From Caulobacter sp. 32-67-35 (GTDB lineage Bacteria; Pseudomonadota; Alphaproteobacteria; Caulobacterales; Caulobacteraceae): 64,000 bases of DNA. Below are positions 35,248 to 44,539 of the stretch, piece by piece (the first letter of the stretch is position 1; each line of letters opens with the position of its first letter). A program made the translations under genes and the position numbers. The stretch is taken from positions 1 to 64,000 of the forward strand of contig NCEV01000001.1 of assembly GCA_002280875.1 (NCBI GenBank), given 5' to 3'. The notes under the pieces are model-generated. The model did not search any database. It had not been told where the DNA came from and was given only the letters and a program-made list of their open reading frames with translations.

Positions 35248-36411
35248 ATGAGCATGCCTTTCACATCTCAATCGATGGACTTTGGCCTCGGCGAGAACGC
35301 CGACGCCATTCGCGAGACGACGGCGAGGTGGGCCCGCGACAAGCTGGCGCCGCGCGCCGCCGAGATCGACGAGACCAACACCTTCGCCCGCGACCTGTGG
35401 CCCGAGATGGGCGAGCTGGGCCTGCACGGCATCACGGTCGAGGAAGAGTTCGGCGGCCTGGGCTTGGGCTATCTGGAGCATGTGGTGGCGATGGAGGAGG
35501 TGTCCCGCGCCTCCGCCTCTATCGGCCTCAGCTACGGCGCCCACTCCAACCTGTGCGTCAACCAGATCCGCCGCTGGGGCACGCCCGAGCAGAAGCGGAA
35601 ATACCTGCCCAAGCTGATCAGCGGCGAGCATCTGGGCTCGCTGGCCATGTCGGAGGCCGGGTCGGGCTCGGACGTCATGTCGATGCGGACGCGCGCCGAG
35701 AAGAAAGGCGATCGCTACGTGCTGAACGGCACGAAGTTCTGGATCACCAACTCGCCCACCGCCGACACCCTGGTCGTCTATGTGAGAACAGGGGAGGGCA
35801 ATGGCGGCGTCACCGCCTTCCTGGTCGAGAAGGGGATGAAGGGCTTCAGCGTCTCAAAGAAGCTCGACAAGATGGGCATGCGCGGCTCCGACACCGCCGA
35901 GCTGGTGTTCGAGGACTGCGAGGTCCCGGAGGACAACATCATGGGCCCGGTCGGCGGCGGCGCGGGGGTGTTGATGAGCGGCCTCGACTACGAACGCACA
36001 GTCCTGTCGGGCGGGCCGCTCGGCATCATGCAGGCGGCCCTGGACGTGGTCCTGCCCTATGTCCGCGAGCGTAAGCAGTTCGGCAAGGCCATCGGCTCGT
36101 TCCAGCTGATGCAGGCCAAGGTGGCCGACATGTACGTCGCCCTCAATTCGGCCCGGGCCTATGTCTATGCGGTGGCGCGGGCCTGTGACGCGGGTAGGAC
36201 CACGCGCTTCGACGCGGCAGGCGCGATCCTGCTGGCCTCGGAGAACGCCGTGAAGGTCAGCCTGGAAGCCGTGCAGGCCCTGGGCGGCGCCGGCTACACC
36301 AAGGAATGGCCGGTCGAACGGCTCGTCCGTGACGCCAAGCTCTATGACATCGGCGCCGGCACCAACGAGATCCGCCGCTTCCTGATCGGTCGCGAGTTGT
36401 TGGGGTCATGA
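35248..36411 (+). CDS. liuA: Isovaleryl-CoA dehydrogenase
   Basis: The protein has 387 residues with acyl-CoA dehydrogenase signatures: [32 protein letters not shown], and [15 protein letters not shown], where the Glu matches the catalytic base position special to isovaleryl-CoA dehydrogenases. It ends [20 protein letters not shown]. It oxidises isovaleryl-CoA, the product of the bkd complex from leucine, to 3-methylcrotonyl-CoA. It overlaps mccB by 4 bases. The ATG at 35248 is preferred over a TTG at 35227. Confidence 0.93.
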   Translation: MSMPFTSQSMDFGLGENADAIRETTARWARDKLAPRAAEIDETNTFARDLWPEMGELGLHGITVEEEFGGLGLGYLEHVVAMEEVSRASASIGLSYGAHSNLCVNQIRRWGTPEQKRKYLPKLISGEHLGSLAMSEAGSGSDVMSMRTRAEKKGDRYVLNGTKFWITNSPTADTLVVYVRTGEGNGGVTAFLVEKGMKGFSVSKKLDKMGMRGSDTAELVFEDCEVPEDNIMGPVGGGAGVLMSGLDYERTVLSGGPLGIMQAALDVVLPYVRERKQFGKAIGSFQLMQAKVADMYVALNSARAYVYAVARACDAGRTTRFDAAGAILLASENAVKVSLEAVQALGGAGYTKEWPVERLVRDAKLYDIGAGTNEIRRFLIGRELLGS

Positions 36412-38318
36412 GCGCGCCGGTCCTGATGTCGTCGCTCTCGACCGAGAGCGATCAGTTCAAGGCCAACGCGCGCCACAACCGCGATCTGGTCGAGACCCTT
36501 CGCGCCGCTGTCGCAAAGGCGAGCCTGGGTGGCGACGACCGGGCTCGGGAGCGGCATGTTTCCCGCGGCAAGCTGCTGCCGCGGGACCGGGTCGACCGGC
36601 TTCTGGATCCCGGCTCACCCTTTTTGGAAATCGGCCAGCTGGCCGCCAACGGCATGTACGGGACCGCCACCGACGTCGATGGCGCGCCGGGCGCCGGGAT
36701 GATCTGCGGGATCGGTCGGGTGTCGGGCCGCCAGGTGATGATCGTCTGCAACGACCCGACCGTTAAGGGCGGGGCCTATTTCCCGATGACGGTGAAGAAG
36801 CACCTGCGCGCTCAGGAGATCGCCGAGCAAAACCATCTGCCTTGCGTCTATTTGGTCGATAGCGGCGGGGCCAACCTGCCGCACCAGGCCGAGGTCTTTC
36901 CCGATCGCGAACACTTTGGCCGGATCTTCTTCAACCAGGCCAACATGTCGGCCAAGGGCATTCCCCAGATCGCCTGCGTCATGGGATCCTGCACGGCGGG
37001 CGGCGCCTATGTGCCTGCGATGTCGGACGAGACGGTGATCGTGCGCAACCAGGGCACCATCTTCCTGGCCGGTCCGCCGCTGGTGAAGGCCGCGACAGGC
37101 GAGGTCATCTCGGCCGAGGATCTGGGCGGCGCCGACACGCATGGCCGCAAGTCGGGGGTCGTCGATCACGTCGCCGACAATGACGAACACGCCCTCACCA
37201 TCGTTCGCGACATCGTTTCGACCTTGCCACCGCAGACGCTGCCGTCACTGAACCTGGCTGCCGTCCAGCCGCCGAAATACGCGCCGGAGGAGCTCTACGG
37301 CGTGACGCCACAGGACGTGCGCGCCCCCTATGACGTTCGCGAGGTCATCGCGCGGCTGGTCGACGGCTCGGAGTTCCACGAGTTCAAGGCCCTCTACGGC
37401 GCGACTCTGGTCTGCGGCTTCGCCCACATCTGGGGCATCCCGGTAGCCATCCTGGCCAACAACGGCGTGCTGTTCTCCGAGAGCGCCCAGAAGGGCGCCC
37501 ACTTCATCGAGCTGGCCTGCCAGCGGAAGATCCCGCTGCTGTTCCTGCAGAACATCTCGGGCTTCATGGTCGGCGGCAAGTACGAGGCCGAGGGCATCGC
37601 CAAGCATGGCGCCAAGCTGGTCACCGCCGTCGCCACCGCCAGCGTGCCGAAAATCACCGTCCTGATCGGCGGCTCCTTCGGGGCCGGCAACTACGGCATG
37701 TGCGGCCGGGCCTACAGCCCGCGCTTCCTGTTCACCTGGCCCAACAGCCGGATCAGCGTCATGGGCGGCGAGCAGGCCGCTTCCGTTCTGGCCACCGTCC
37801 ACCGCGACGCGGAGACCTGGACTCCAGAGCAGGCCGAGGCCTTCAAGGCGCCCGTCCGCCGGAAGTACGAGGACGAGGGCAATCCCTACTACGCGACCGC
37901 CCGGCTGTGGGACGTCCCTGCTCATCGCCAACCGCGGCGAGATCGCCTGTCGCATCATCAAGACCGCCAAGCGGCTCGGCGTGCGCACCGTCGCCGTCTA
38001 TTCCGACGCGGACGCAGCGGCCCTGCATGTCCGGCTCGCCGACGAGGCGGTGCACATCGGCCCGTCGCCGGCTCGGGAATCCTATCTGCTGGGCGACCGC
38101 ATCATCGCCGCCGCCAAGGCGACCGGCGCCGAAGCTATCCACCCCGGCTACGGCTTCCTGTCCGAGAACGCCGACTTCGCCGACGCCGTGACGTCGGCGG
38201 GGCTGGTCTGGGTCGGGGCGCCGGCGTCCTCGATCCGCGCCATGGGACTGAAGGATTCGGCCAAGGCGCTGATGATCGCTGCGGGCGTGCCCGTCACCCC
38301 CGGCTACATGGGCGATAA
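36408..38318 (+). CDS. liuB: Methylcrotonyl-CoA carboxylase beta subunit with damaged C-terminus
   Basis: Residues 1 to about 502 are a normal carboxyltransferase of the MccB type: [53 protein letters not shown] and [21 protein letters not shown]. The expected C-terminal 30-odd residues after ARLWDDG are absent. At 37911-37914 the sequence changes to the start of the alpha-subunit gene in another frame, so the reading continues for 134 Arg-rich junk residues to 38318. The protein would carboxylate 3-methylcrotonyl-CoA with the alpha subunit, but may be unstable. It overlaps liuA by 4 bases. Deletion or assembly collapse is likely. Confidence 0.85.
   Translation: MSAPVLMSSLSTESDQFKANARHNRDLVETLRAAVAKASLGGDDRARERHVSRGKLLPRDRVDRLLDPGSPFLEIGQLAANGMYGTATDVDGAPGAGMICGIGRVSGRQVMIVCNDPTVKGGAYFPMTVKKHLRAQEIAEQNHLPCVYLVDSGGANLPHQAEVFPDREHFGRIFFNQANMSAKGIPQIACVMGSCTAGGAYVPAMSDETVIVRNQGTIFLAGPPLVKAATGEVISAEDLGGADTHGRKSGVVDHVADNDEHALTIVRDIVSTLPPQTLPSLNLAAVQPPKYAPEELYGVTPQDVRAPYDVREVIARLVDGSEFHEFKALYGATLVCGFAHIWGIPVAILANNGVLFSESAQKGAHFIELACQRKIPLLFLQNISGFMVGGKYEAEGIAKHGAKLVTAVATASVPKITVLIGGSFGAGNYGMCGRAYSPRFLFTWPNSRISVMGGEQAASVLATVHRDAETWTPEQAEAFKAPVRRKYEDEGNPYYATARLWDVPAHRQPRRDRLSHHQDRQAARRAHRRRLFRRGRSGPACPARRRGGAHRPVAGSGILSAGRPHHRRRQGDRRRSYPPRLRLPVRERRLRRRRDVGGAGLGRGAGVLDPRHGTEGFGQGADDRCGRARHPRLHGR
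37908..37920. other. Deletion junction between mccB and mccA
   Basis: Upstream of about 37913 the sequence reads as MccB (RLWD); from 37912 it reads in frame 1 as [15 protein letters not shown], the N-terminus of an MccA lacking only its first residues. The MccB C-terminus, its stop, any spacer and the mccA start codon are all missing. One or two bases could belong to either side (microhomology). Confidence 0.8.
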
Positions 38319-39771
38319 CCAGGATCCCGATCATCTGAAGATCCAGGCCGACGCCATCGGCTATCCCGTCCTGATCAAGGCTGTCGCGGGCGGCGGCGGC
38401 AAGGGCATGCGCAAGGTCGAGGCCTCCGCCGATTTCCTCGATATGCTCGCCTCGTGCCGACGTGAGGCGGCGTCTTCCTTCGGCGACGATCGGGTCCTGA
38501 TCGAGAAATACATCCTTTCGCCGCGGCACATTGAGGTTCAGGTCTTCGGCGACACGCACGGCGATGTCGTGCATCTGTTCGAACGCGACTGCTCTCTGCA
38601 GCGCCGCCACCAGAAGGTCATCGAGGAAGCGCCGGCTCCCGGCATGACGCCCGAGGTGCGCGAGGCCGTGTGCGCCGCCGCCGTCAAGGCCGCGAAGGCC
38701 GTCGATTATGTTGGCGCTGGCACGATCGAATTCATCGCCGACGCTTCGGAAGGCCTGAAGGCCGATCGCATCTGGTTCATGGAAATGAACACGCGACTGC
38801 AGGTCGAGCATCCGGTGACTGAAGCGATCACCGGCCAGGATCTGGTCGAATGGCAACTGCGCGTCGCTTCTGGCGAGCGCCTGCCCAAGCGCCAGGACGA
38901 GCTCGCGATCAACGGCTGGGCCATGGAGGCGCGCCTCTACGCCGAGAACCCGACCGCCGGCTTCCTGCCGTCCACCGGCCCGCTGGACCGGTTGCGGTTG
39001 CCCAAGGAGGTGCGCGTCGACACCGGCGTCTACGAGGGTGGTGAGGTCACCCCCTTCTACGACCCGATGATCGCCAAGCTGATCGTCCATGCGCCCACAC
39101 GTCAGGCCGCCGCCGCGAAACTAGCCGCGGCCGCCCGCCAGGTTCAGGTCTGGCCCGTCCGCACCAACGCCGCCTTCCTGGCCCGCGCGGCCGCCGACGG
39201 CGATTTCGTGGCCGGCAGGGTGGATACCGGCTTCATCGAGCGCGGCATCGAGGCCCTGGTCCCGACCGCCGAGCCCTCCGCCGCCATCCAGGCGGCCGCC
39301 GCCTTGGCGCTCGTCCCGGCGCAGACGGAGCGCGCTTGGACGGACCTGCCGGGCTTTCGCGCCAACGCTCCGGCGCAGCGCCAGGTCGCCGTCTCTATCG
39401 CCGGTTCCATCCACCTGGCCGAAGCTGCGTCGAGCGCCAAGGGATGCGTCGCTTCGGTCGGCGGACGCGACATCCTGTTCCTCGACGGCGAGGCTTGGCC
39501 GATCGGTCCGGGACGCGTGGACGCCATCAGCGGCGGGGGCGCTTCCGACGGCGCGATCCTCAGTCCCATGCCGGGGAGGGTCATCGCGGTCGATGTTGAA
39601 GAGGGCCAGGCGGTCACACGCGGACAGAAGCTCCTGACGCTGGAGGCCATGAAGATGGAGCACGGCATGGTCGCCCCGTTCGACGGCGTGGTCATGATGT
39701 TATCGGTCAAGGCCGGCGACCAGGTAGGGGAGGGCGCGGTTCTCGCCCGGATCGAGGCGAGGGCGGACTGA
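37981..39771 (+). CDS. liuD: Methylcrotonyl-CoA carboxylase alpha (biotin) subunit, 5' damaged
   Basis: Homology begins at 37912 ([21 protein letters not shown]) without a start codon; the first usable start in frame is the GTG at 37981, which drops about 23 conserved residues of the biotin carboxylase domain. From there the ATP-grasp loop [30 protein letters not shown] and a biotin carrier with EAMKM (Lys558) are intact. With the beta subunit it would carboxylate 3-methylcrotonyl-CoA in leucine breakdown. The stop overlaps the MaoC gene by 1 base. Function is doubtful unless the junction is an assembly error. Confidence 0.85.
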   Translation: MRTVAVYSDADAAALHVRLADEAVHIGPSPARESYLLGDRIIAAAKATGAEAIHPGYGFLSENADFADAVTSAGLVWVGAPASSIRAMGLKDSAKALMIAAGVPVTPGYMGDNQDPDHLKIQADAIGYPVLIKAVAGGGGKGMRKVEASADFLDMLASCRREAASSFGDDRVLIEKYILSPRHIEVQVFGDTHGDVVHLFERDCSLQRRHQKVIEEAPAPGMTPEVREAVCAAAVKAAKAVDYVGAGTIEFIADASEGLKADRIWFMEMNTRLQVEHPVTEAITGQDLVEWQLRVASGERLPKRQDELAINGWAMEARLYAENPTAGFLPSTGPLDRLRLPKEVRVDTGVYEGGEVTPFYDPMIAKLIVHAPTRQAAAAKLAAAARQVQVWPVRTNAAFLARAAADGDFVAGRVDTGFIERGIEALVPTAEPSAAIQAAAALALVPAQTERAWTDLPGFRANAPAQRQVAVSIAGSIHLAEAASSAKGCVASVGGRDILFLDGEAWPIGPGRVDAISGGGASDGAILSPMPGRVIAVDVEEGQAVTRGQKLLTLEAMKMEHGMVAPFDGVVMMLSVKAGDQVGEGAVLARIEARAD

Positions 39772-40220
39772 TGGCTGGACGCCACTTCGAGGATTGGACG
39801 GTCGGTGATCGGTTGGCGCACGAGATCCGTCGCACCGTGACCGAGACCGACAACCTCCTGTTTTCGGTCATGACCCACAATCCGCAACCGCTGCATCTGG
39901 ACGCCGAGGCGGCCAAGGCCAGCGAGTTCGGTCGCATCCTGGTCAACGGCACCTTCACCTTCGCCCTGATGATCGGCCTTTCGGTGGGCGATACGACGCT
40001 GGGGACTTTGGTCGCTAACCTCGGATACGACACGCTGGTCATGCCGGCGCCGGTCTTTATCGGCGACACCATGCATGCCGAGACGGAGGTGACGGCGCTC
40101 AAGGACAGCCGCTCCCGGCCAACCGCCGGTCTGGTCACCTTCTCGCACAGGCTGTTGAACCAGCGCGACGAGGTGGTCTGTTCGTGCCTTCGGACCGCTC
40201 TGGTGAGCCGCCGGCCATGA
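39771..40220 (+). CDS. MaoC-family (R)-hydratase, Rv2499c-like
   Basis: The 149-residue hot-dog protein has THNPQPLHLDAEAA, where the usual catalytic Asp of R-hydratases is replaced by an Asn/His context seen in itaconyl-CoA and Rv2499c-type hydratases, and GRILVNGTFTFALMIGLSV. Next to a CitE-like lyase and the leucine enzymes it is expected to hydrate 3-methylglutaconyl-CoA to (R)-HMG-CoA. The overlap with liuD is 1 base and with the lyase 4 bases, so it is part of the same operon. No enoyl-CoA hydratase of the AUH type is present in the operon. Confidence 0.82.
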   Translation: MAGRHFEDWTVGDRLAHEIRRTVTETDNLLFSVMTHNPQPLHLDAEAAKASEFGRILVNGTFTFALMIGLSVGDTTLGTLVANLGYDTLVMPAPVFIGDTMHAETEVTALKDSRSRPTAGLVTFSHRLLNQRDEVVCSCLRTALVSRRP

Positions 40221-41047
40221 GGTTGCGATCGCTTCTGTTCGTGCCCGGCGACCGGCCGGAACGGTTCGACAAGGCGGCCGCGTCCGGCGCCGATGCGATC
40301 ATCCTGGACCTGGAGGATTCGGTCGCGCCGACGCGTAAAGCGTTCGCACGCGAGGCGGTCGCGGAATATCTGACCCGTCCTGCCGATCAGGTCGCGCGCT
40401 TGGTCCGCATCAACCCGGTGGATAGTCCGTGGCTCCGAGCCGACCTAGAGACGGCGACGGCGGGTCAAGGTCTGGTCCTGCCCAAGGCGGAAGGCGCCGA
40501 GACCTTTGCACGCCTGGATGCGGGGGCCGTGGATCTGGCCTTGCCGCTGATCCTTCCGATCGCGACGGAAACCCCCACGGCGGTGTTTCGGATGGCGGAG
40601 TACGCCCAGTTCGCCGATCGACTGCTGGGTCTGACCTGGGGCGCCGAGGATCTTCCGGCCGCCATCGGATCCGCGGGCAGCCGACACGCCACCGGTTTGT
40701 TCACCGCTCCCTACGAGATGGTCCGTGGTCTGGCGCTATTTGCGGCTCACGCCGCTCGGGCGCGCGCGATAGAGACCGTCTATCCCGATATTCGAGATCT
40801 GGAAGGCTTGGCCGCCTACGCCGCGAGGGGTGCCTTCGACGGGTTTTCCGGCATGATGGCGATCCATCCGTCGCAGGTGAGCGCGATCAATCTGGCGTAC
40901 ACGCCGTCCGCCGCCGCGCTAGAGCAGGCCAGGGCCGTCGTCGCGGCTTTCGCCCGCGCCCCGGATGTCGGCGCGGTGCAGCTCGACGGGCGCATGCTGG
41001 ACGCGCCGCATCTCAAACAGGCCCTTCGCCTTCTTGGCGAGGCCTGA
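40217..41047 (+). CDS. CitE-like CoA-ester lyase, Rv2498c-like
   Basis: The protein has 276 residues with the HpcH/HpaI TIM-barrel motifs of CitE-like lyases: RSLLFVPGDRPERFDKA, IILDLEDSV, LVRINP, VLPKAEGAE, LTWGAEDLPAAIG and GMMAIHPSQV (metal and CoA sites). M. tuberculosis Rv2498c of this family cleaves (R)-HMG-CoA and related 3-hydroxyacyl-CoA esters. Here it would give acetyl-CoA and acetoacetate at the end of leucine breakdown. The ATG overlaps the MaoC stop. It is the last gene of the operon. Confidence 0.82.
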   Translation: MRLRSLLFVPGDRPERFDKAAASGADAIILDLEDSVAPTRKAFAREAVAEYLTRPADQVARLVRINPVDSPWLRADLETATAGQGLVLPKAEGAETFARLDAGAVDLALPLILPIATETPTAVFRMAEYAQFADRLLGLTWGAEDLPAAIGSAGSRHATGLFTAPYEMVRGLALFAAHAARARAIETVYPDIRDLEGLAAYAARGAFDGFSGMMAIHPSQVSAINLAYTPSAAALEQARAVVAAFARAPDVGAVQLDGRMLDAPHLKQALRLLGEA

Positions 41048-41189
41048 AGATGGGTCCAGATAGGCGTCACGGGGAGCTGGCGGAATTGGGTCAGCTGCGG
41101 CGCGGCTCAAGGCGCATGAAACGATTGGGGCTCGCGCGCCGATCCCCTTTTTGCGCCGTCGTATCGGCGTGGATTGTTGGAGGCGAACC

Positions 41190-42398
41190 ATGAGCACGGT
41201 CATTATCGGGGCCGGGCATGCCGGCGGCACGGTCGCCGCTGTCCTGCGCCAGCTGGGCCACGACAAGCCGATCGTTCTGGTCGGCGAAGAGCCACATCCG
41301 CCCTATCAGCGTCCCCCGCTGTCGAAGGGGTGGCTGAAAGGGGAGGTGGGCGAGGAGGGGCTGCTGCTGCGCCCGCGCTCATGGTACGCCGAGAACAATG
41401 TGGAGCTACGCACATCGAGCCGCGTGGTCGGCATCGATCGGGAGGCGCGGCGGCTTACGCTGTCGACCGACGAAACCCTGGCCTATGACACCCTGGTCCT
41501 GGCGACCGGGGCCCGCGCGCGGAAACTGGTGTTGCCCGGCAGCGACCTGAAGGGCTTCCTTGAGCTTCGCACCATCGAGGATGCGGAAGCCATAAAGGCC
41601 TGGTTCAGGCCAGGGTTCCGGCTAGCGATCATCGGCGGCGGCTATGTCGGCCTGGAGGTGGCGGCGTCGGCGCGCAAGCTGGGTGCCGAGGTCGACGTGC
41701 TGGAGCGCGAGGATCGGTTGCTGGCCCGGGTCGCAGGCCCTGTGCTGTCGTCCTTCTTCCGCGACGTCCACGAGGAGAACGGGGTCCGCTTCCATTTTGG
41801 CGTGGCGGTGGAAGGGTTCGAAGGCCTGGACGGGCAGGTGTCGGGGGTGCGGCTGACAGGACGGCCGACGCTCCATTGCGACGCGGTTCTGGTCGGCGTC
41901 GGCGCCATCCCCAACGACGACCTGGCCAAGGCTGCGGGCCTGGCCTGCGACGACGGGGTGATCGTCGACGCTCAGGCGCGAACCTCGGACCCTCACATCT
42001 TCGCCATCGGCGACGTTACGCGGCGGCCGATGGCGCTCTATGGCAGGACCGTGCGTCTGGAAAGCGTCCCCAACGCCCTGGAGCAGGCGCGCCAGGCCGC
42101 CGCCGCCATTGTCGGCGGGCCCGATCCCAAGCCCGAGACGCCCTGGTTCTGGTCCGATCAATACGACGTCAAGCTCCAGATCGGGGGCATGCCGTTCGAT
42201 GTCGACCAGGTCGTGTTGCGCGGCGATCCCGCGACCCGGAAGTTCGCGCTGTTCCACCTCTCCGAAGGTCGCGTCCAGGCCGTGGAGGCGATCAACAGTC
42301 CGCAGGAGTTCATGATGGGACGCCAATGGCTGGCTTCGCGCCGCGAAGTGGACCCGGGCCGCCTGGCTGACACTTTCGTCCCGATCAAAGAGGTCTGA
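41190..42398 (+). CDS. NADH-dependent ferredoxin reductase (P450/dioxygenase type)
   Basis: This 402-residue FAD/NAD protein shows STVIIGAGHAGGTVAAVLRQLG, the NAD motif LAIIGGGYVGLEVAASARKLG and IFAIGDVTRRP, followed by the reductase C-terminal domain. Such proteins pass electrons from NADH to a [2Fe-2S] ferredoxin serving P450s or ring hydroxylases. No ferredoxin or oxygenase gene lies nearby, so partners must be elsewhere. GGAGGCG at 41179-41185 precedes the ATG at 41190. It opens the catabolic island. Confidence 0.9.
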   Translation: MSTVIIGAGHAGGTVAAVLRQLGHDKPIVLVGEEPHPPYQRPPLSKGWLKGEVGEEGLLLRPRSWYAENNVELRTSSRVVGIDREARRLTLSTDETLAYDTLVLATGARARKLVLPGSDLKGFLELRTIEDAEAIKAWFRPGFRLAIIGGGYVGLEVAASARKLGAEVDVLEREDRLLARVAGPVLSSFFRDVHEENGVRFHFGVAVEGFEGLDGQVSGVRLTGRPTLHCDAVLVGVGAIPNDDLAKAAGLACDDGVIVDAQARTSDPHIFAIGDVTRRPMALYGRTVRLESVPNALEQARQAAAAIVGGPDPKPETPWFWSDQYDVKLQIGGMPFDVDQVVLRGDPATRKFALFHLSEGRVQAVEAINSPQEFMMGRQWLASRREVDPGRLADTFVPIKEV

Positions 42399-42490
42399 CG
42401 CCGCTTCCAGGGCGGGGCGGCGCCTGCCCAATCCATGGATAGCCCTTGTCGACGCGTTCTGACCTGGTCGCCGTGCAGCCTGGCCTGGCG

Positions 42491-42952
42491 CTACGGCGAT
42501 CCGGGGCGATCGCCGGACATCTGAGTTCGATGTCGCGCGAAGTGATCGGGCCTTCTCTCGACCCAGACACCCTCCGCCGTGGCGCGATCTTGGGTCTCGC
42601 CCTCCAATCGCAGGGTCCCCGACATCGTGATCTTGCGCCCCTCGCGCGATACGATCCGTGTTCTCAGAATGAGCGGCCGCTCGACGGGGACAGGCATCAG
42701 GAAGCTCACCGAAAGCGTGGCGGTCACGCTTTTCACGTCTCCATGGCTGAGAAATCGCCCGAGGACATCGTCGAAGACGCCCGCGATCCAACCGCCGTGC
42801 GCCACCTCGGGACCGCCATCGAAGTCGGCTGGACACGTCACGCGCGCGACACCCTCGTTCGCCGAAATGGCGTCGAAGGCGTCAGCGCCAAAGCGGCAAG
42901 GCCGTTCGCCGACCCGACAACCTCTGCAGCGCGCGATCCGATTCTCCACCAA
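42491..42952 (-). CDS. PaaI-like hot-dog thioesterase
   Basis: The 153-residue protein has a PaaI/4HBT-type core: GGPEVAHGGWIAGVFDDVLG (general-base His and Asp region) and TATLSVSFLMPVPVERPLILRTRI. These enzymes hydrolyse acyl- or aryl-CoA thioesters and often act as CoA-freeing safety valves in catabolic clusters. It is divergent from the IclR gene with 161 bases between the two starts. The substrate is unknown. Confidence 0.75.
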   Translation of the reverse strand: MVENRIARCRGCRVGERPCRFGADAFDAISANEGVARVTCPADFDGGPEVAHGGWIAGVFDDVLGRFLSHGDVKSVTATLSVSFLMPVPVERPLILRTRIVSREGRKITMSGTLRLEGETQDRATAEGVWVERRPDHFARHRTQMSGDRPGSP

Positions 42953-43075
42953 GGCTTGCCTCCGACTGTTTGGAAGATCACGCTATGCGGAATGCGATTT
43001 GGGCACCAGAATGAATGGGGCGTTTGGCCAGCGAAGCCCATGTTTCGCTTTCCGCGTGATTCTGATACTAAATCG

Positions 43076-43091
43076 CGTCGTTGTGACGACG
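43076..43091. promoter_or_regulatory. Palindrome in the thioesterase/iclR divergent region
   Basis: CGTCGT and ACGACG form a perfect inverted repeat with TGTG between them, 22 bases before the iclR start. A GATACT -10-like hexamer lies at 43063-43068, next to the palindrome. It is a candidate autoregulatory operator. Confidence 0.4.
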
Positions 43092-43113
43092 GTTCGTCGA
43101 AGGTGGAGTGCGC

Positions 43114-43938
43114 ATGGCGCGATCGGCAATGGGCACGGTGACACGCGATGACGCGGAGGGAGTGGACGCGGCCTCGAACGACGCTTCCGAAAAGACGGTC
43201 ATCGTCAAACCGGCCGCCAATGCGATCCGGATCCTGAAATATCTGGTCGAGGCGGGCGGTCCGACCCGATCGGTGACTATCTCGCGGAGCTTGGCGCTCA
43301 ACGCCAGCACCTGCTTCAACATCCTACGCACCCTCGTGCTGGAGGACGTTGTCGAGTTCGACCCCGTCGCCAAGACTTATTCGGTCGGCGTGGGGTTGAC
43401 GACGCTGGTCGGAAGTCTGCTGACCGAGGGGCAGCGGGTGGCGGCGGCGGCGCCGCAGATGCGCGACATCGCGGCTCGCTACAATATCACGGTGACCCTG
43501 TGGAAACGTCTGGGGCCGGACAAGATTGTCCTGGTCAAGAGCATCCCCAGCCCGGCCAACGTTCGCATCGAAATGGCCGAGGGCCAACGCCTCCCGGTCC
43601 TGATGGCCTCGACCGGCCGGGTTATGGCCCCCCATTTGGGCTGGTCCCGCAAGGATCTCAAGGCGGCGTTCAAGGCTCTGCGTTGGCAGACGCCGCTATC
43701 GTTCGAAGACTATTGGGAACAGGTCGAGGCCGCTGAACAACGGGGCTGGGCCAGCGACCAGGGCTATTTTACCAAAGGGGTTCAGACGATCGCGGCGCCG
43801 GTCTTCGACCGCGCGGGCGACGTGGCGTTCACGATCGTTGGCGTCATGCTGCTGGGACAATACGCGGATGAAGCCCTCGATCAGATCGGCGTAGCCCTGC
43901 GCGATGCGGGCCAACGTCTGACGACAGCCCTGACCTGA
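43114..43938 (+). CDS. IclR-family regulator
   Basis: The protein has 274 residues. A low-complexity N-terminus of about 30 residues precedes the winged HTH (NAIRILKYLVEAGGPTRSVTISRSLALNASTCFNILRTL), and an IclR effector domain follows (PANVRIEMAEGQRLPVLMASTGRVM). AGGTGGAG at 43101-43108 suits the ATG at 43114 better than a GTG two codons before. IclR proteins respond to small aromatic or carboxylic acids; this one probably controls genes of the catabolic island, for instance the amidohydrolase. Confidence 0.85.
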   Translation: MARSAMGTVTRDDAEGVDAASNDASEKTVIVKPAANAIRILKYLVEAGGPTRSVTISRSLALNASTCFNILRTLVLEDVVEFDPVAKTYSVGVGLTTLVGSLLTEGQRVAAAAPQMRDIAARYNITVTLWKRLGPDKIVLVKSIPSPANVRIEMAEGQRLPVLMASTGRVMAPHLGWSRKDLKAAFKALRWQTPLSFEDYWEQVEAAEQRGWASDQGYFTKGVQTIAAPVFDRAGDVAFTIVGVMLLGQYADEALDQIGVALRDAGQRLTTALT

Positions 43939-43951
43939 GCGAGGCCCGCGC

Positions 43952-44365
43952 CTAGCGGGCGCCGAGGCCGGCGTGGGCTTTCCAATCCGGCGGCGGGGTC
44001 TCCTCGGCCGCGAAATCCAATTCGACCTCGACGCCGTTGGGGTCGAACAGAAACATCTGCCACTGGCTGAACGGGCGAGGCGTGCGGATCACGCGGTAGG
44101 TCAGTGAAGCGGCGGTAATCCGCTCGGCCACGGCGGCGAAGCCTTCGGCGAAGAACGCCATGTGATCGAGCGCGCCGCGCCTCGGTTCGGGCATCACCGT
44201 CGTTTCGACGATGTGCAGAACGGGATGCCCGCCCGTGTAGAGCCATGCGCCGTCGATGCCGAAATCCGGCCGGGGGCCGGTGCTGAGCCCCAGCCTCGCA
44301 TAGAAGGCGATCGTCTCTTCCGGCCGGTCGGTCACGACCGTGAAATGGTCCATGCGACGGATCAT
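43952..44365 (-). CDS. VOC-superfamily protein (glyoxalase/dioxygenase-like)
   Basis: The 137-residue protein has two beta-alpha-beta-beta-beta modules. The metal ligands expected for active VOC enzymes are visible: His in MDHFTVVTDRPE, His in ALDHMAFFAEG and Glu in NGVEVELDF. VOC proteins include lyases, epimerases and extradiol dioxygenases. It converges on iclR and is divergent from the amidohydrolase, so it may be part of the same pathway. The reaction is unknown. Confidence 0.8.
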   Translation of the reverse strand: MIRRMDHFTVVTDRPEETIAFYARLGLSTGPRPDFGIDGAWLYTGGHPVLHIVETTVMPEPRRGALDHMAFFAEGFAAVAERITAASLTYRVIRTPRPFSQWQMFLFDPNGVEVELDFAAEETPPPDWKAHAGLGAR

Positions 44366-44421
44366 GTCCTCTCCTTGAGCAAGGTCTGGGGTGGGAGAGT
44401 GGTGCGCCGACCCAGGGATAT

Positions 44422-44455
44422 TTTCTAGACACTTTTGCGATTTTTGTTATAGAAA
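44422..44455. promoter_or_regulatory. Inverted repeat before the amidohydrolase gene
   Basis: TTTCTA (44422-44427) and TAGAAA (44450-44455) are symmetric about a 22-base AT-rich spacer in the 174-base divergent region between the VOC and amidohydrolase genes. TTTGCG/TATAGA-like promoter hexamers overlap it. It may be an operator for the IclR or TetR regulator nearby. Confidence 0.35.
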
Positions 44456-44539
44456 GGAATTCTGAATAGCGGCGGCGCCCAGGGCTCCGCCCAGTCGAGA
44501 GGCGGCGCCAAGCCGCCCTTTGAAAGTGAGGAAGAGCTG

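Noticed and set aside
36408-38318. A deliberate 636-residue MccB fusion with a new C-terminal domain
   Set aside because: The last 134 residues are the out-of-frame reading of the mccA 5' region, Arg-rich and without domain character.
41050-41193. 47-codon open frame between the CitE-like gene and the ferredoxin reductase
   Set aside because: Very basic composition, no ribosome site and no recognisable motif.
43944-43960. GCCCGC/GCGGGC hairpin between iclR and the VOC gene as a terminator
   Set aside because: Only a 6-bp stem, no T-tract, and it overlaps the stop codon of the VOC gene.
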